Of a DNA stretch of 27,915 nt, positions 1-7,540 are shown piece after piece. Made by a program: the position numbers and the translations under genes. The stretch's first letter is position 1; every line of letters starts with the position of its first letter. The notes beneath the pieces are model-generated. The model saw nothing but the letters and a program-made list of their open reading frames with translations, searched no databases and had not been told where the DNA came from. Source of the DNA: Verrucomicrobiota bacterium (GTDB lineage: Bacteria > Verrucomicrobiota > Verrucomicrobiae > Opitutales > CG1-02-43-26); NCBI GenBank assembly GCA_013289195.1, contig JABDAI010000012.1:1-27915 (forward strand), in the 5' to 3' direction.

Positions 1-9
1 CCTTTATAA

Positions 10-94
10 GCTCAGGTGGTGGAATTGGTAGACACGCACGCTTGAGGGGCGTGTGGCTCACGCTGTGCGGGTTCGAGTCCCGCCCTGAGCACCA
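10..94 (+). tRNA. tRNA-Leu (anticodon GAG)
   Basis: Cloverleaf read directly. The 7-bp acceptor stem pairs GCTCAGG (10-16) with CCTGAGC (84-90) and is followed by an encoded ACCA (91-94). The anticodon stem CACGC/GCGTG (37-41/49-53) holds loop TTGAGGG with anticodon GAG at 44-46. A long class-II variable arm follows, and the T arm is GCGGG-TTCGAGT-CCCGC (67-83). The long variable arm plus GAG anticodon fits tRNA-Leu reading CUU/CUC. The 3' CCA is genome-encoded. Confidence 0.97.
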
Positions 95-125
95 TTTAGA
101 ATTTTTCCGTATCTGAAGAAAAATA

Positions 126-1187
126 TTAAACCCATTTTCTTTGCCTCCATGCAAGGGCATTGGCAATTTCCTTTCCAAGGAAAGGTCCTTTATAAATTAA
201 TCCTGTGTAAACTTGCAGTAAAGAAGCACCGGCATCCATCATTTTTTCTGCACAGACAGGATCCATAATTCCACCTACGCCTATTATTGGAAGCTTCCCT
301 TGAGTTTGCGCCGATATGTACTTTATGATGTTTGCAGAGAATGAAAGCAAGGGCCTCCCGCTAAGTCCCCCAGCGCAGTCTGTTGTTTCAAAAAAATCGG
401 GTCGCTTGAGTGTCGTATTCGTTGCAACAATTCCAGCAAAGTTAAGATCTTGAATAATAGTCAAAATAGAATCAATTTGAGAAAATGTCAAATCTGGGGC
501 AATTTTTAAAAGCATCGGTATTTCCCTAGTACCTAGCTTTCGTGCCCTTTCAACATTGGCTCGTTTCAGGGTGCCTAAGAGGTTTAGTAAATGCTCCTTT
601 CCTTGAAGTTCTCGCAGTCCTGGAGTATTGGGGCTACTCACATTGATTGTAAAATAATCCGCATAATCTGCTAAAAGTTTGAAAGAAGCTACATATTCTT
701 CGTGAGCCTCTTCAATCGGAGTAATTTTTGATTTACCAATATTTATTCCTAATGGAATATTACTGTTTTTATGCTTAGAATAATGCTTTTTTAATCGCTG
801 TGCAATTAATTGGGCTCCATCATTATTAAAGCCCATTCGATTAATAACAGCTTCTTGTTTAGGGAAACGAAAGAGTCGAGGCTTTGGGTTCCCGGGTTGA
901 CGATGCAAAGTTATTGTTCCGATTTCCACATGGCCAAATCCAAATGCCCCAGCGGCTTTAAAACACTCAGCATTTTTATCAAATCCTGCTGCAATACCTA
1001 TATGATTCGGAAACTTTAACCCAAAAATCTCTATGGGGCTCATTTCAACTCGATTCCAATATGTCATTAACCCAGCTAGAGGACTTATTTCACCTATCAT
1101 TTTAAGAGCAAAGACGGCTAAAGTATGTGCACGCTCAGGATCTTGTTTAAAAAGAAAGGGTCTAATAATCTTATGATAAATTCCCAT
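126..1187 (-). CDS. pyrD: Dihydroorotate dehydrogenase (quinone), class 2
   Basis: Oxidises dihydroorotate to orotate, the fourth step of pyrimidine synthesis, passing electrons from FMN to the membrane quinone pool. The 353-aa length and N-terminal helical extension (about residues 1-50) are typical of the membrane-associated class 2 enzyme. Seen motifs: GIAAGFDKNAE (64-74), the orotate/FMN segment NRMGFNNDG (116-124), NVSSPNTPGLR (182-192) with the class-2 catalytic serine expected at S185, LLKIAPDL (226-233), and the phosphate-binding GVGGI (303-307) and YTGLIYKGP (327-335). It converges on the upstream tRNA gene and diverges from the gene at 1309. The ATG at 1187 lacks a Shine-Dalgarno sequence. 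No other pyrimidine gene is in the window. Chlamydiaceae generally lack de novo pyrimidine synthesis, so its presence fits an environmental chlamydia. Confidence 0.96.
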   Translation of the reverse strand: MGIYHKIIRPFLFKQDPERAHTLAVFALKMIGEISPLAGLMTYWNRVEMSPIEIFGLKFPNHIGIAAGFDKNAECFKAAGAFGFGHVEIGTITLHRQPGNPKPRLFRFPKQEAVINRMGFNNDGAQLIAQRLKKHYSKHKNSNIPLGINIGKSKITPIEEAHEEYVASFKLLADYADYFTINVSSPNTPGLRELQGKEHLLNLLGTLKRANVERARKLGTREIPMLLKIAPDLTFSQIDSILTIIQDLNFAGIVATNTTLKRPDFFETTDCAGGLSGRPLLSFSANIIKYISAQTQGKLPIIGVGGIMDPVCAEKMMDAGASLLQVYTGLIYKGPFLGKEIANALAWRQRKWV

Positions 1188-1308
1188 ATGGTATTTTCAA
1201 AATTTAATCATAAAATAAATAAAATGAAAAGGTTTACTTGCAATTACTTTAATTCTTCTTACAAAAAACAGTAGACAATATAAATTTTTTGTTAAAGATT
1301 CAAAATAT

Positions 1309-2067
1309 ATGGCATTATCATCTCCAAAACTTAAATGGCTAATTGTTCGATTAGGGCAAGATATGAACTGGTGGGTTGAAGAAACAAGCGATCCTATTAA
1401 TTGGGATACTGTGGATGGCTTAAGTATCCTCGATCCTCGGCAAATTGCTTATGTTATTGATTCAGCAGATCAGCTTGTCGACTATGGATTGCAATCCAGT
1501 CTCATTAATGATGCTTTTTATAAATTTCATATCGTATCGGATCTGGGTAATGGACGCATTAAATTAGAACGAGTAAAGGATTCTTTGCTCGATATGTCTG
1601 AACCGCTATTTGCATTACCCGATATAGTAGATGAGGAAAAAGGCCCCTATGCCGACTTAATTAGTCAAATTACGGTGGCTCGTGTAAAAATGTTAAATGA
1701 CGTTATTGAATTTGAGCAGCGTTTTACCATAGAAGAGTTAGAAGAAGAAATTCGAGAACATCAAAACAATGAATATATGGAAGGTAAATCTGTTCATGCT
1801 TTTGCAGAATTAACTTCTATTTTAGAATATGTCCCTGAAGGCTATGAAATTGATAGAGATGAAGAAGAAATTGTCATAGACCATGAGGAAGAAGGCACTG
1901 GCTTAGATGAAGAATTCCCCGACCTTGAAGAAGAAGATATCGAGGAAGATGAAACCATGCGTTGGGGCGACGAAGGCGAAGAAGAGCTCGATGAATATGA
2001 AGAGGAAGAAGAAGGCGAAGGAGACTTCGAAGACGAACCTAAAAAACGCAAAAAGGACCGCGACTAA
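1309..2067 (+). CDS. Hypothetical protein with long acidic tail and basic C-terminal end
   Basis: 252 aa, not recognised. The first ~170 residues look globular and mixed in composition (WWVEETSD at 21-28, several hydrophobic stretches), with no obvious signal peptide or membrane helix. Residues ~180-243 are almost entirely Asp/Glu, including an uninterrupted run at 231-235. The protein then ends abruptly in a basic cluster, PKKRKKDR (244-251). The acidic tail may bind basic proteins or cations. The final PKKRK resembles a classical monopartite nuclear localisation signal, but a short Lys/Arg run after an acidic tail can arise for other reasons. The ATG at 1309 is preceded by an AT-rich leader without a Shine-Dalgarno sequence. 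It diverges from pyrD and converges on the next gene, with a hairpin between them. Confidence 0.85.
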   Translation: MALSSPKLKWLIVRLGQDMNWWVEETSDPINWDTVDGLSILDPRQIAYVIDSADQLVDYGLQSSLINDAFYKFHIVSDLGNGRIKLERVKDSLLDMSEPLFALPDIVDEEKGPYADLISQITVARVKMLNDVIEFEQRFTIEELEEEIREHQNNEYMEGKSVHAFAELTSILEYVPEGYEIDRDEEEIVIDHEEEGTGLDEEFPDLEEEDIEEDETMRWGDEGEEELDEYEEEEEGEGDFEDEPKKRKKDRD

Positions 2068-2082
2068 TCTTTTTTTGTTTGA

Positions 2083-2120
2083 AAGCTTGGAAAATGTTTA
2101 TGAAGGCATTTTCCAAACTT
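2083..2120. terminator. Long hairpin between convergent genes
   Basis: A perfect 10-bp stem, TTGGAAAATG (2087-2096) with CATTTTCCAA (2107-2116), extends by 3 bp beyond one mismatch and has a 10-nt loop. It lies between two genes that point at each other, where a shared terminator would be expected. No T-run follows directly on either strand; the run of T at 2070-2076 precedes the stem on the plus strand. Termination is therefore inferred from position, not from a canonical signal. Confidence 0.45.
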
Positions 2121-2137
2121 ATCAAATAAATGAAAAC

Positions 2138-2866
2138 TTAAACAGGCAAAGGCCAAAGTGCTTCGAGCTCGAGAGGTAAAGCCTTTGGTTTTAGTTCGCT
2201 GGATTTAAATGAGCATATAGGGATCATGAAGCCATAAGGAATCTTTTCATCAGTATTTGCAGGGATTGAAATTCCTTGTAATCCAGAGCTTAATAAAGGC
2301 ATGCTATCAAAATAAATCAGCGTGAAGCCCATACCTACTCGCGTTAATGAAGAAATTTTATCAAGTTGTGCGAGAACTTTTGCTTCACAGAGAAAATTAA
2401 TGATAAGGCCTCTGGTTTTTTGATCCATTTCGTAGGATTCTTTAATGAGAAGTGCAGCAAGTATGCCCATTGTTATGAGTAATTGATTCTTTTTGGGCTC
2501 GTCTATAGCTAAAAGTCTCTCTTGCATAGCGCAAAATTGACTTCTGAGTTCTTCTTCATGAATCTCTTTAGAGGATTTGAAGTGACTAATGGCTTTTTGA
2601 CATAAGAAAATGGACTGAGAAGTTTTTGCTATTTCGTTTCCTATTTCGCAAATATGAGCTATAATAGTTTTTAAGGATAATTTTTCACCAGCAGTAAATT
2701 GTTGAATGGACCGAGAATGAATCTCTGCGAAAAACCCTAATCCTTGACCATAGGGATATTTACCATACACAGTTTTTGATTCTTCTCTTTCAGTTTCTGT
2801 CTCAAAAGTAACTGTAGTGAAAATACGCTCTATATTTGGATTGTTTATTTTAGTTACGTGCATCAT
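2138..2866 (-). CDS. Hypothetical protein
   Basis: 242 aa, not recognised. It begins with two consecutive ATG codons (2866 and 2863). The sequence looks cytosolic: no signal peptide, and the only hydrophobic stretch, ITMGILAALLI (about residues 130-140), is short for a membrane helix. Residues ~60-125 are predicted by eye to be largely helical, with many Glu/Lys and three Cys. It converges on the acidic-tail gene at 1309-2067 and has its own ~300-bp upstream region, so it is probably transcribed alone. No catalytic motif is visible. It may be lineage-specific. Confidence 0.75.
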   Translation of the reverse strand: MMHVTKINNPNIERIFTTVTFETETEREESKTVYGKYPYGQGLGFFAEIHSRSIQQFTAGEKLSLKTIIAHICEIGNEIAKTSQSIFLCQKAISHFKSSKEIHEEELRSQFCAMQERLLAIDEPKKNQLLITMGILAALLIKESYEMDQKTRGLIINFLCEAKVLAQLDKISSLTRVGMGFTLIYFDSMPLLSSGLQGISIPANTDEKIPYGFMIPICSFKSSELKPKALPLELEALWPLPV

Positions 2867-3165
2867 AATTTTATAGGAATTTAATGTTAAAATGTAATTT
2901 TTATTATCATTTCAAGTTTTTTAAATTTGTTTTATTGAATTCAAAGATCTCGATTTTCAATCCAAGACATTGTGCTTATATCAATTTGCTTATGCAATAT
3001 TTTTCTATATAATTTTTAATCAACCTGATTCTTTTGCTAATACCAAACCTCTGCCCTCGTGAGAGATTTGTTATTAGAATGTGTTTTTGAGAAGCAATCC
3101 TTAAATAGCAAAAATGAAATTAAGAAGTAAAGTTGTCCAAAAGTAATTTCAAAAAAATTGATTAA
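2867..3165. other. Gene-free interval, 299 bp
   Basis: Very AT-rich, with no convincing coding frame on either strand. It holds a 9-bp imperfect inverted repeat, CAAACCTCT (3044-3052) with AGAGATTTG (3062-3070), the only GC-richer patch here. It also has a short direct repetition of TGCTTAT near 2980-3000. It presumably contains the promoter of the minus-strand gene starting at 2866 and the 3' end of the holA transcript, but no sigma-70-type promoter is clear enough to call. Confidence 0.4.
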
Positions 3166-4281
3166 CTATTTTAAAGATTGAATGACGAATTGGCGCATGA
3201 TCAATTCTTGTTCTTCGGGTTGAGAGTAGATAAGAATGTCTTCAAAGACTTTGATGAGGGCAAAATCGAAATCTATTAGTTTTTTTAGAGGGATTTTTTT
3301 AGCTATGGCAGCCAGTTTGCCAAGGTACCAGGGATTTTGGGTAAAAAGATTAAATGCACTTTTATTTTGTCCATCGACTTGCGAAAGTTGATATTCCATA
3401 GCAAGTTTTTCTAGAGCGATTTTATTAATTCCATAGGAACTACCGTCGAGAGAGCCAGAATCTAAGAGAACGCGTAGTGGAATTAATAAATGGAGCTTAT
3501 TAAAAAGAGAAGTGATGAGGGATCTGGATTCTTTTTGAATGAAAAAGTGGCGAGAGAGGGCGCTAAGTGTCCAATTGAAGTCGAGAGAGAAGAAAGCTTC
3601 GGAGAATTCAAAGAAATCATTTTCACCGAATTGTGGAACCATGTCAGTGATAAGTTCCATATCGATTCTATTATTGGATTTACCGAGGTATGTAGAGAGT
3701 TTTTCAATTTCTTGCATTAATAAGCGCGAATTGTTGTTAACCTTTGCAAGCAGAGCTTGAATAGCATCTGGAGTGATGGTTATGGAGTATTTTTTACATT
3801 CTTCAGCAACTATGAGGGCGAGAGCTTTGGGATCCGATTCATCTTCTATTAATTGAAAATGAGAATGCGCTTTTAACGATTTAAAACCGCGGGTTCTTTT
3901 ATCGACTGGAGAAGCTGAAAGGATGACAGAAAATGAATTTGGATTGATTTTTTCAAGAACGGTTACTAAATGATCGATGTGCATTTTAGCGCCTTCGCAT
4001 CGTCCAAGAGGGCTGTCTTCGAGGAAATTGATTCCACGTAGCCAGACTACTTTGTTTCCGCCGAATAAAGATGGGATTTGTATGGATTCAATGAAATGCT
4101 TGAGGATCAGCTCTAATTTACTGAGATTTTGGGCAGTGCCATCGATGATCTCCTTTGAAAACTCATCCGCTAATCCTTGGCTATACTTTTGATAAAGGCT
4201 TTTTGCTTCGCGATCGACAAGAAAGTCGTCACTGCCGCAAATAAAGAAATACCGAGCTTGTGGTTGTTCTGTGTCTGACAT
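3166..4281 (-). CDS. holA: DNA polymerase III, delta subunit
   Basis: Clamp-loader delta subunit, which opens the beta clamp as part of the delta/gamma/delta' complex. The 371-aa length matches the family. The N-terminal module shows the typical pattern: FICGSDDFLVDREAKSL (13-29), the IDGTAQNLSKLELIL segment (46-60), IPSLFGGNKVVWLRG (69-83), then the NSFSVILSASPVDKRT strand and loop (115-130). The helical lid and collar domains follow (LLAKVNNNSRLLMQEIEKL). As usual for delta, there is no functional Walker A. It lies downstream of cinA in the same direction, separated by 189 bp that contain a repeat end (4367-4390), so it may have its own promoter. ATG at 4281. Confidence 0.88.
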   Translation of the reverse strand: MSDTEQPQARYFFICGSDDFLVDREAKSLYQKYSQGLADEFSKEIIDGTAQNLSKLELILKHFIESIQIPSLFGGNKVVWLRGINFLEDSPLGRCEGAKMHIDHLVTVLEKINPNSFSVILSASPVDKRTRGFKSLKAHSHFQLIEDESDPKALALIVAEECKKYSITITPDAIQALLAKVNNNSRLLMQEIEKLSTYLGKSNNRIDMELITDMVPQFGENDFFEFSEAFFSLDFNWTLSALSRHFFIQKESRSLITSLFNKLHLLIPLRVLLDSGSLDGSSYGINKIALEKLAMEYQLSQVDGQNKSAFNLFTQNPWYLGKLAAIAKKIPLKKLIDFDFALIKVFEDILIYSQPEEQELIMRQFVIQSLK

Positions 4282-4366
4282 AGTAAGAAGAATAATTTCT
4301 CATACTTGTATGGGTTGTAAAGCTTATTTTGATAGAACTCAGAAGCCTTATACCAATTCCCAATTA

Positions 4367-4390
4367 CTTAGTTTCTAAAGAAGTCTAATA
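4367..4390. repeat. Solitary copy of a repeat end, matching 15639-15662
   Basis: This 24-bp stretch matches 15639-15662 at 23 of 24 positions; the single difference is T for G at the centre of TTC(G/T)AAAG. At the other locus the same sequence forms one terminal inverted repeat of a 79-bp element. Here no convincing partner end is visible within ~100 bp, so it looks like a decayed or solo end. It lies in the cinA-holA intergenic region. Confidence 0.65.
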
Positions 4391-4470
4391 TAATATTTTA
4401 CATTAAATAAGATGTAATTTAAAGTGAAGTGTGTCGATGCAAATATAATCTAGGAAAAAGGCAGAAAGAC

Positions 4471-5775
4471 TTATTCTAAGTGCTGTTCGATATCGCAATC
4501 TGCAAAGAAGTCTTCGAAATTATCTTGAGCAAGTTTGCGCCTCATTAAATCGAATGCAGCATTGACGGCGCGAACCTTAACGGCTTCTCGCTGGCCGGGG
4601 AACATCACCTTATGGGCCCACGTACCGGAAGGGGAATAGTAGCCTATGTAAACCGTTCCGACTGGATTTTCAGGAGTTCCGCCGCTTGGGCCTGCAAAGC
4701 CGGTTACGCTTAGCCCATAACTTGTAGAAAATTTTTCGGCAACTCCTGTGGCCATGGCAATAGCAACCTCGGCACTGACGGCACCGAATTTTTCTATAAG
4801 GTGAGGTCCCACATCAAGCATGTTAATTTTAACTTGATCGGTATAAGCAACAACACCGCCGACAAAGACTTTAGAGGCGTCGGGGATGTTGGTAAAAGCA
4901 TCTGCGAGTTTACCACCAGTACAGGATTCTGCGATTGCAAGGGTTTTTTCCATGGCACGCAATTGTTTAAAAATGCCATCGGAAAGCGTTTCGTGGCCAA
5001 AAGCAAAAAAATCTTCTTGAAGGAGTTCTTGGCACTGAATACCAATTTTTTTGAGATCCTCCCAACTATAAGAAATGATCCCAGAGCTCAGCCGGATGTC
5101 TAAAATTCCTTGATGTAAACAATAATTAATGGATAAACCGGGAAACTTATCAAATATAGGTTCGAGCAAATCTTCCATTTTACCTTCATCAATGCCAATA
5201 GTTCTCAATTGAAGGTATCCATGAGAAGGTTTTAAGAGCCCTTTATCTTGCAGGCGCGGAATGACCTCGTTATTGAACATAGGATTGAGTTCCGAAGACA
5301 TGCCCGGGAGCATAATTAAAATTTTCCCTCTGTGTTCAAGCCAAAGTCCTGGTGCGGTGCCAAAATTATTGCATAAAATTTCTGAACCATGCAATTTGTA
5401 GCATTGACGCAAGAAGCGTTTACCTACAGCCCGTCCAATAGATTGGAAATCAGCATTAATAGCTTCTTGAACTTTTGGCACAAATTCTAAAGCTAGCCCT
5501 AGGGCGTCTCCAATAACTTCGCGCATATTGTTGATTCGGGCAGCGCCAAGCCCTCCTGTTGTAATAATGATATCTGAGCGAACCCAGCTTTTTAAAAAAG
5601 CATCTTTGATTTCTTCTGCATCATCTTGCACCACAATATTTTGGGTTAAACTCAGACCATGACGAATGAGTTGAGAACCGATGAATTTTAGATGCATATT
5701 CTCACGAATGCCCAATAATTGTTCGTCACAGACGGTAATAAGTTCGATTCGGGGAAGGAATTCCATAACTTTCAA
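4471..5775 (-). CDS. cinA: CinA family protein (MoaB-like domain plus PncC-type amidase domain)
   Basis: 434 aa with the full two-domain CinA layout. The C-terminal domain (~265-415), the nicotinamide-mononucleotide deamidase (PncC) module, is well conserved: AESCTGG (282-288), GGVVAYTDQVK (306-316), VTGFAGPSGGTPENPVGTV (357-375) and PGQRE (393-397). The N-terminal MoaB-like/COG1058 domain keeps TGGLG (73-77) and the PGLW...MLPGMSSEL region (142-163), but the usual PTxDDxT after GGLG is replaced by AARINNMRE, and the N-terminal GDELLLG-type motif reads CDEQLLG (16-22). The pyrophosphatase activity may therefore be lost while the amidase is kept. It diverges from uvrC; both start in 5776-5883. 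ATG at 5775. Confidence 0.9.
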   Translation of the reverse strand: MKVMEFLPRIELITVCDEQLLGIRENMHLKFIGSQLIRHGLSLTQNIVVQDDAEEIKDAFLKSWVRSDIIITTGGLGAARINNMREVIGDALGLALEFVPKVQEAINADFQSIGRAVGKRFLRQCYKLHGSEILCNNFGTAPGLWLEHRGKILIMLPGMSSELNPMFNNEVIPRLQDKGLLKPSHGYLQLRTIGIDEGKMEDLLEPIFDKFPGLSINYCLHQGILDIRLSSGIISYSWEDLKKIGIQCQELLQEDFFAFGHETLSDGIFKQLRAMEKTLAIAESCTGGKLADAFTNIPDASKVFVGGVVAYTDQVKINMLDVGPHLIEKFGAVSAEVAIAMATGVAEKFSTSYGLSVTGFAGPSGGTPENPVGTVYIGYYSPSGTWAHKVMFPGQREAVKVRAVNAAFDLMRRKLAQDNFEDFFADCDIEQHLE

Positions 5776-5883
5776 ATTATTTGAATTGTTAGTCGTCAGT
5801 CTATACCTTACAATACAAATAAATAATCTTTATAAGCAATCCTAAATTTATATATACAAAATATCACTTTGAATCAGTCTGTG

Positions 5884-7359
5884 ATGAGTAATAATAAATC
5901 AAAAATCAAAGAAAAAGTCCGCCGATTGACGAATAAGCCAGGTATTTATATCATGAGAGATTGCCTGGGTCGCATCATTTATGTGGGTAAGGCGAAAAAT
6001 CTGAAGAAGCGAGTCTCGTCTTATTTTCATCCTGAAAAAGTCAATCAGTTTAGGGAATTGTATCCTAAAATTGCGGTTATGGTTTCGTTGGTAGAGGATT
6101 TTGATATTATGGAGGTAAAGTCCGAGGCCGAAGCGATCCTTTTGGAAAGCCAATTAATCAAGCAATGGAGGCCGAAATATAATACAATAGCTAAAGATGA
6201 TAAGCGATTTTTGCTGGTACGTGTAGGAATTCATGAGTTACTGCCGCAGTTTCGCTTAACGCGGAATCGAGTGGATAGCAAATCGATCTATTTTGGTCCT
6301 TTTATCAATCCAACCGAGCTCAGGAAAACACTTAAGGAGATGCGAATTAAATACGGAATATTACTAGGAGATAGCCATCCAAAGAAGATTGGAGAGAATT
6401 TGTATAGGCTTTATGACGATGTACGCGGGGAAATCTATGCTCATTCGAATGAAGTTACGGCAGAAGAGTATCAAGAACGAGTGCGGCAGGCATGTGCATT
6501 TCTTCAAGGCGAGACAGATGAGTATTTGAAAGAAGTTGAAAAGAAAATGCAAGAAGCTTCTGCCAAGCGAGATTATGAGAAGGCTGGAGAATTGCGTGAT
6601 CTAATGTTTGCGATGAAAAAGACCTTAGAGCCTCATCGTAAGTATTTTCTCAAACCTGTTATTAAAGCATATGCATCAGAAGCTCCAATTATTGCTTTAG
6701 GGAAAGCAATACAGCTAAATCCGCCTAAACATATTGAATGTTTTGATATTTCGCATATTTCAGGAACCTTTGTTGTAGCATCGATGGTGCATTTTACAAA
6801 TGGAATGCCGGATAAGGCGCAATATCGCAGATATAAAATACGCACATTTATCGGAAATGATGATTACCGAGCCATGCAGGAAGTGGTCAGTAGGCGATAT
6901 TTGCGATTGCAAGGGGAAGGTGAGCCTCTACCAGAACTTATCGTGATCGATGGAGGTAAGGGTCAAGTGAATGCAGCATTGACGGCTTTTTTGGTGAATG
7001 ACTTAAAGCCTCCTGTAATCATTGGACTGGCAAAGAAAAGGGAAACGATCATTTTTTCTGACGGGAGACCGGATCTTAATTTGCCTCTTGAAAATCCAGC
7101 CTTGCATTTATTGCAACGAGTTCGAGATGAAGCGCATCGGTTTGCAAATGCATTTAACGCTGAATTGCGCAGCAAGAAGATTCGCGAATCCATTCTAGAC
7201 GACTTTACTGGATTAGGCCCGGTGAGGAAAGAAGCACTTTTAAAATATTTTAAGACAATCACACATTTGAAAAAAGCCAGTTATGAAGAATTGCAAGAAG
7301 TTCCCGGAATTGGCCCGAAAATTGCGAAGGAACTTCATGAATTTTTACAAGTCCATTAG
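5884..7359 (+). CDS. uvrC: Excinuclease ABC subunit C, short form lacking the cysteine cluster
   Basis: Nucleotide-excision-repair nuclease that cuts both sides of a lesion with UvrAB. From the ATG at 5884 it is 491 aa, against ~590-610 usual. Domains seen: GIY-YIG nuclease (GIY 20-22, YVG 33-35, R43, E88); UVR/UvrB-binding helix (~214-248); RNase H-like second nuclease with FDISHISG (287-294), DDY (326-328), IDGGKGQ (355-361) and EAHRFA (416-421); tandem helix-hairpin-helix with GLGPVRK (443-449) and GIGPKIAKEL (475-484). The Cys-rich Fe-S segment normally between GIY-YIG and UVR is absent: residues 141-213 contain a single Cys (204). An in-frame TTG at 5869 would add five residues, but the ATG fits the domain start. 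No Shine-Dalgarno is visible. Confidence 0.93.
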   Translation: MSNNKSKIKEKVRRLTNKPGIYIMRDCLGRIIYVGKAKNLKKRVSSYFHPEKVNQFRELYPKIAVMVSLVEDFDIMEVKSEAEAILLESQLIKQWRPKYNTIAKDDKRFLLVRVGIHELLPQFRLTRNRVDSKSIYFGPFINPTELRKTLKEMRIKYGILLGDSHPKKIGENLYRLYDDVRGEIYAHSNEVTAEEYQERVRQACAFLQGETDEYLKEVEKKMQEASAKRDYEKAGELRDLMFAMKKTLEPHRKYFLKPVIKAYASEAPIIALGKAIQLNPPKHIECFDISHISGTFVVASMVHFTNGMPDKAQYRRYKIRTFIGNDDYRAMQEVVSRRYLRLQGEGEPLPELIVIDGGKGQVNAALTAFLVNDLKPPVIIGLAKKRETIIFSDGRPDLNLPLENPALHLLQRVRDEAHRFANAFNAELRSKKIRESILDDFTGLGPVRKEALLKYFKTITHLKKASYEELQEVPGIGPKIAKELHEFLQVH

Positions 7360-7374
7360 CAGTAAGAAAAAAAA

Positions 7375-7540
7375 GATTTTTGGCTAAAATCGAAGTAAAT
7401 TTCGCTTTTGGTCTGACCAAAATTAAAAAGTGCTTTATGTTTGGTCAAAATTTATGAGATATTTGACTAAAATCGAATTATTCTTTACTTTTAGTCCGAC
7501 TAAAGTTAAAATATGCTTTATGATTAGACGGAAATTTTGG
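7375..7540 (+). repeat. 83-bp tandem duplication spanning the ATPase promoter and start
   Basis: Two units with an exact 83-bp offset: TTG(G/A)CTAAAATCGAA at 7380-7394 and 7463-7477; a palindrome at 7406-7422 (TTTTGGTC-T-GACCAAAA) and 7490-7504 (TTTAGTC-C-GACTAAA); and TGCTTTATG at 7431-7439 and 7514-7522. The second ATG (7520) opens the ATPase gene. The first (7437) opens only a six-codon frame. Between units the palindrome changes G to A in one arm and C to T in the other, so pairing is kept. In unit 2 a TAAAAT (7507-7512) lies 7 nt before the ATG. Best read as a duplicated operator/promoter or the remnant of a duplicated gene start. Confidence 0.7.

Noticed and set aside
42..46. Reading the tRNA anticodon as UGA (Ser)
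   Set aside because: Shifting the loop by one base breaks the CACGC/GCGTG stem; the perfect stem gives GAG and the body matches tRNA-Leu.
1842..2051. Serine-repeat minus-strand frame
   Set aside because: It is the complement of the GAA/GAT-rich acidic tail of the gene at 1309-2067, so poly-Ser is a codon artefact.
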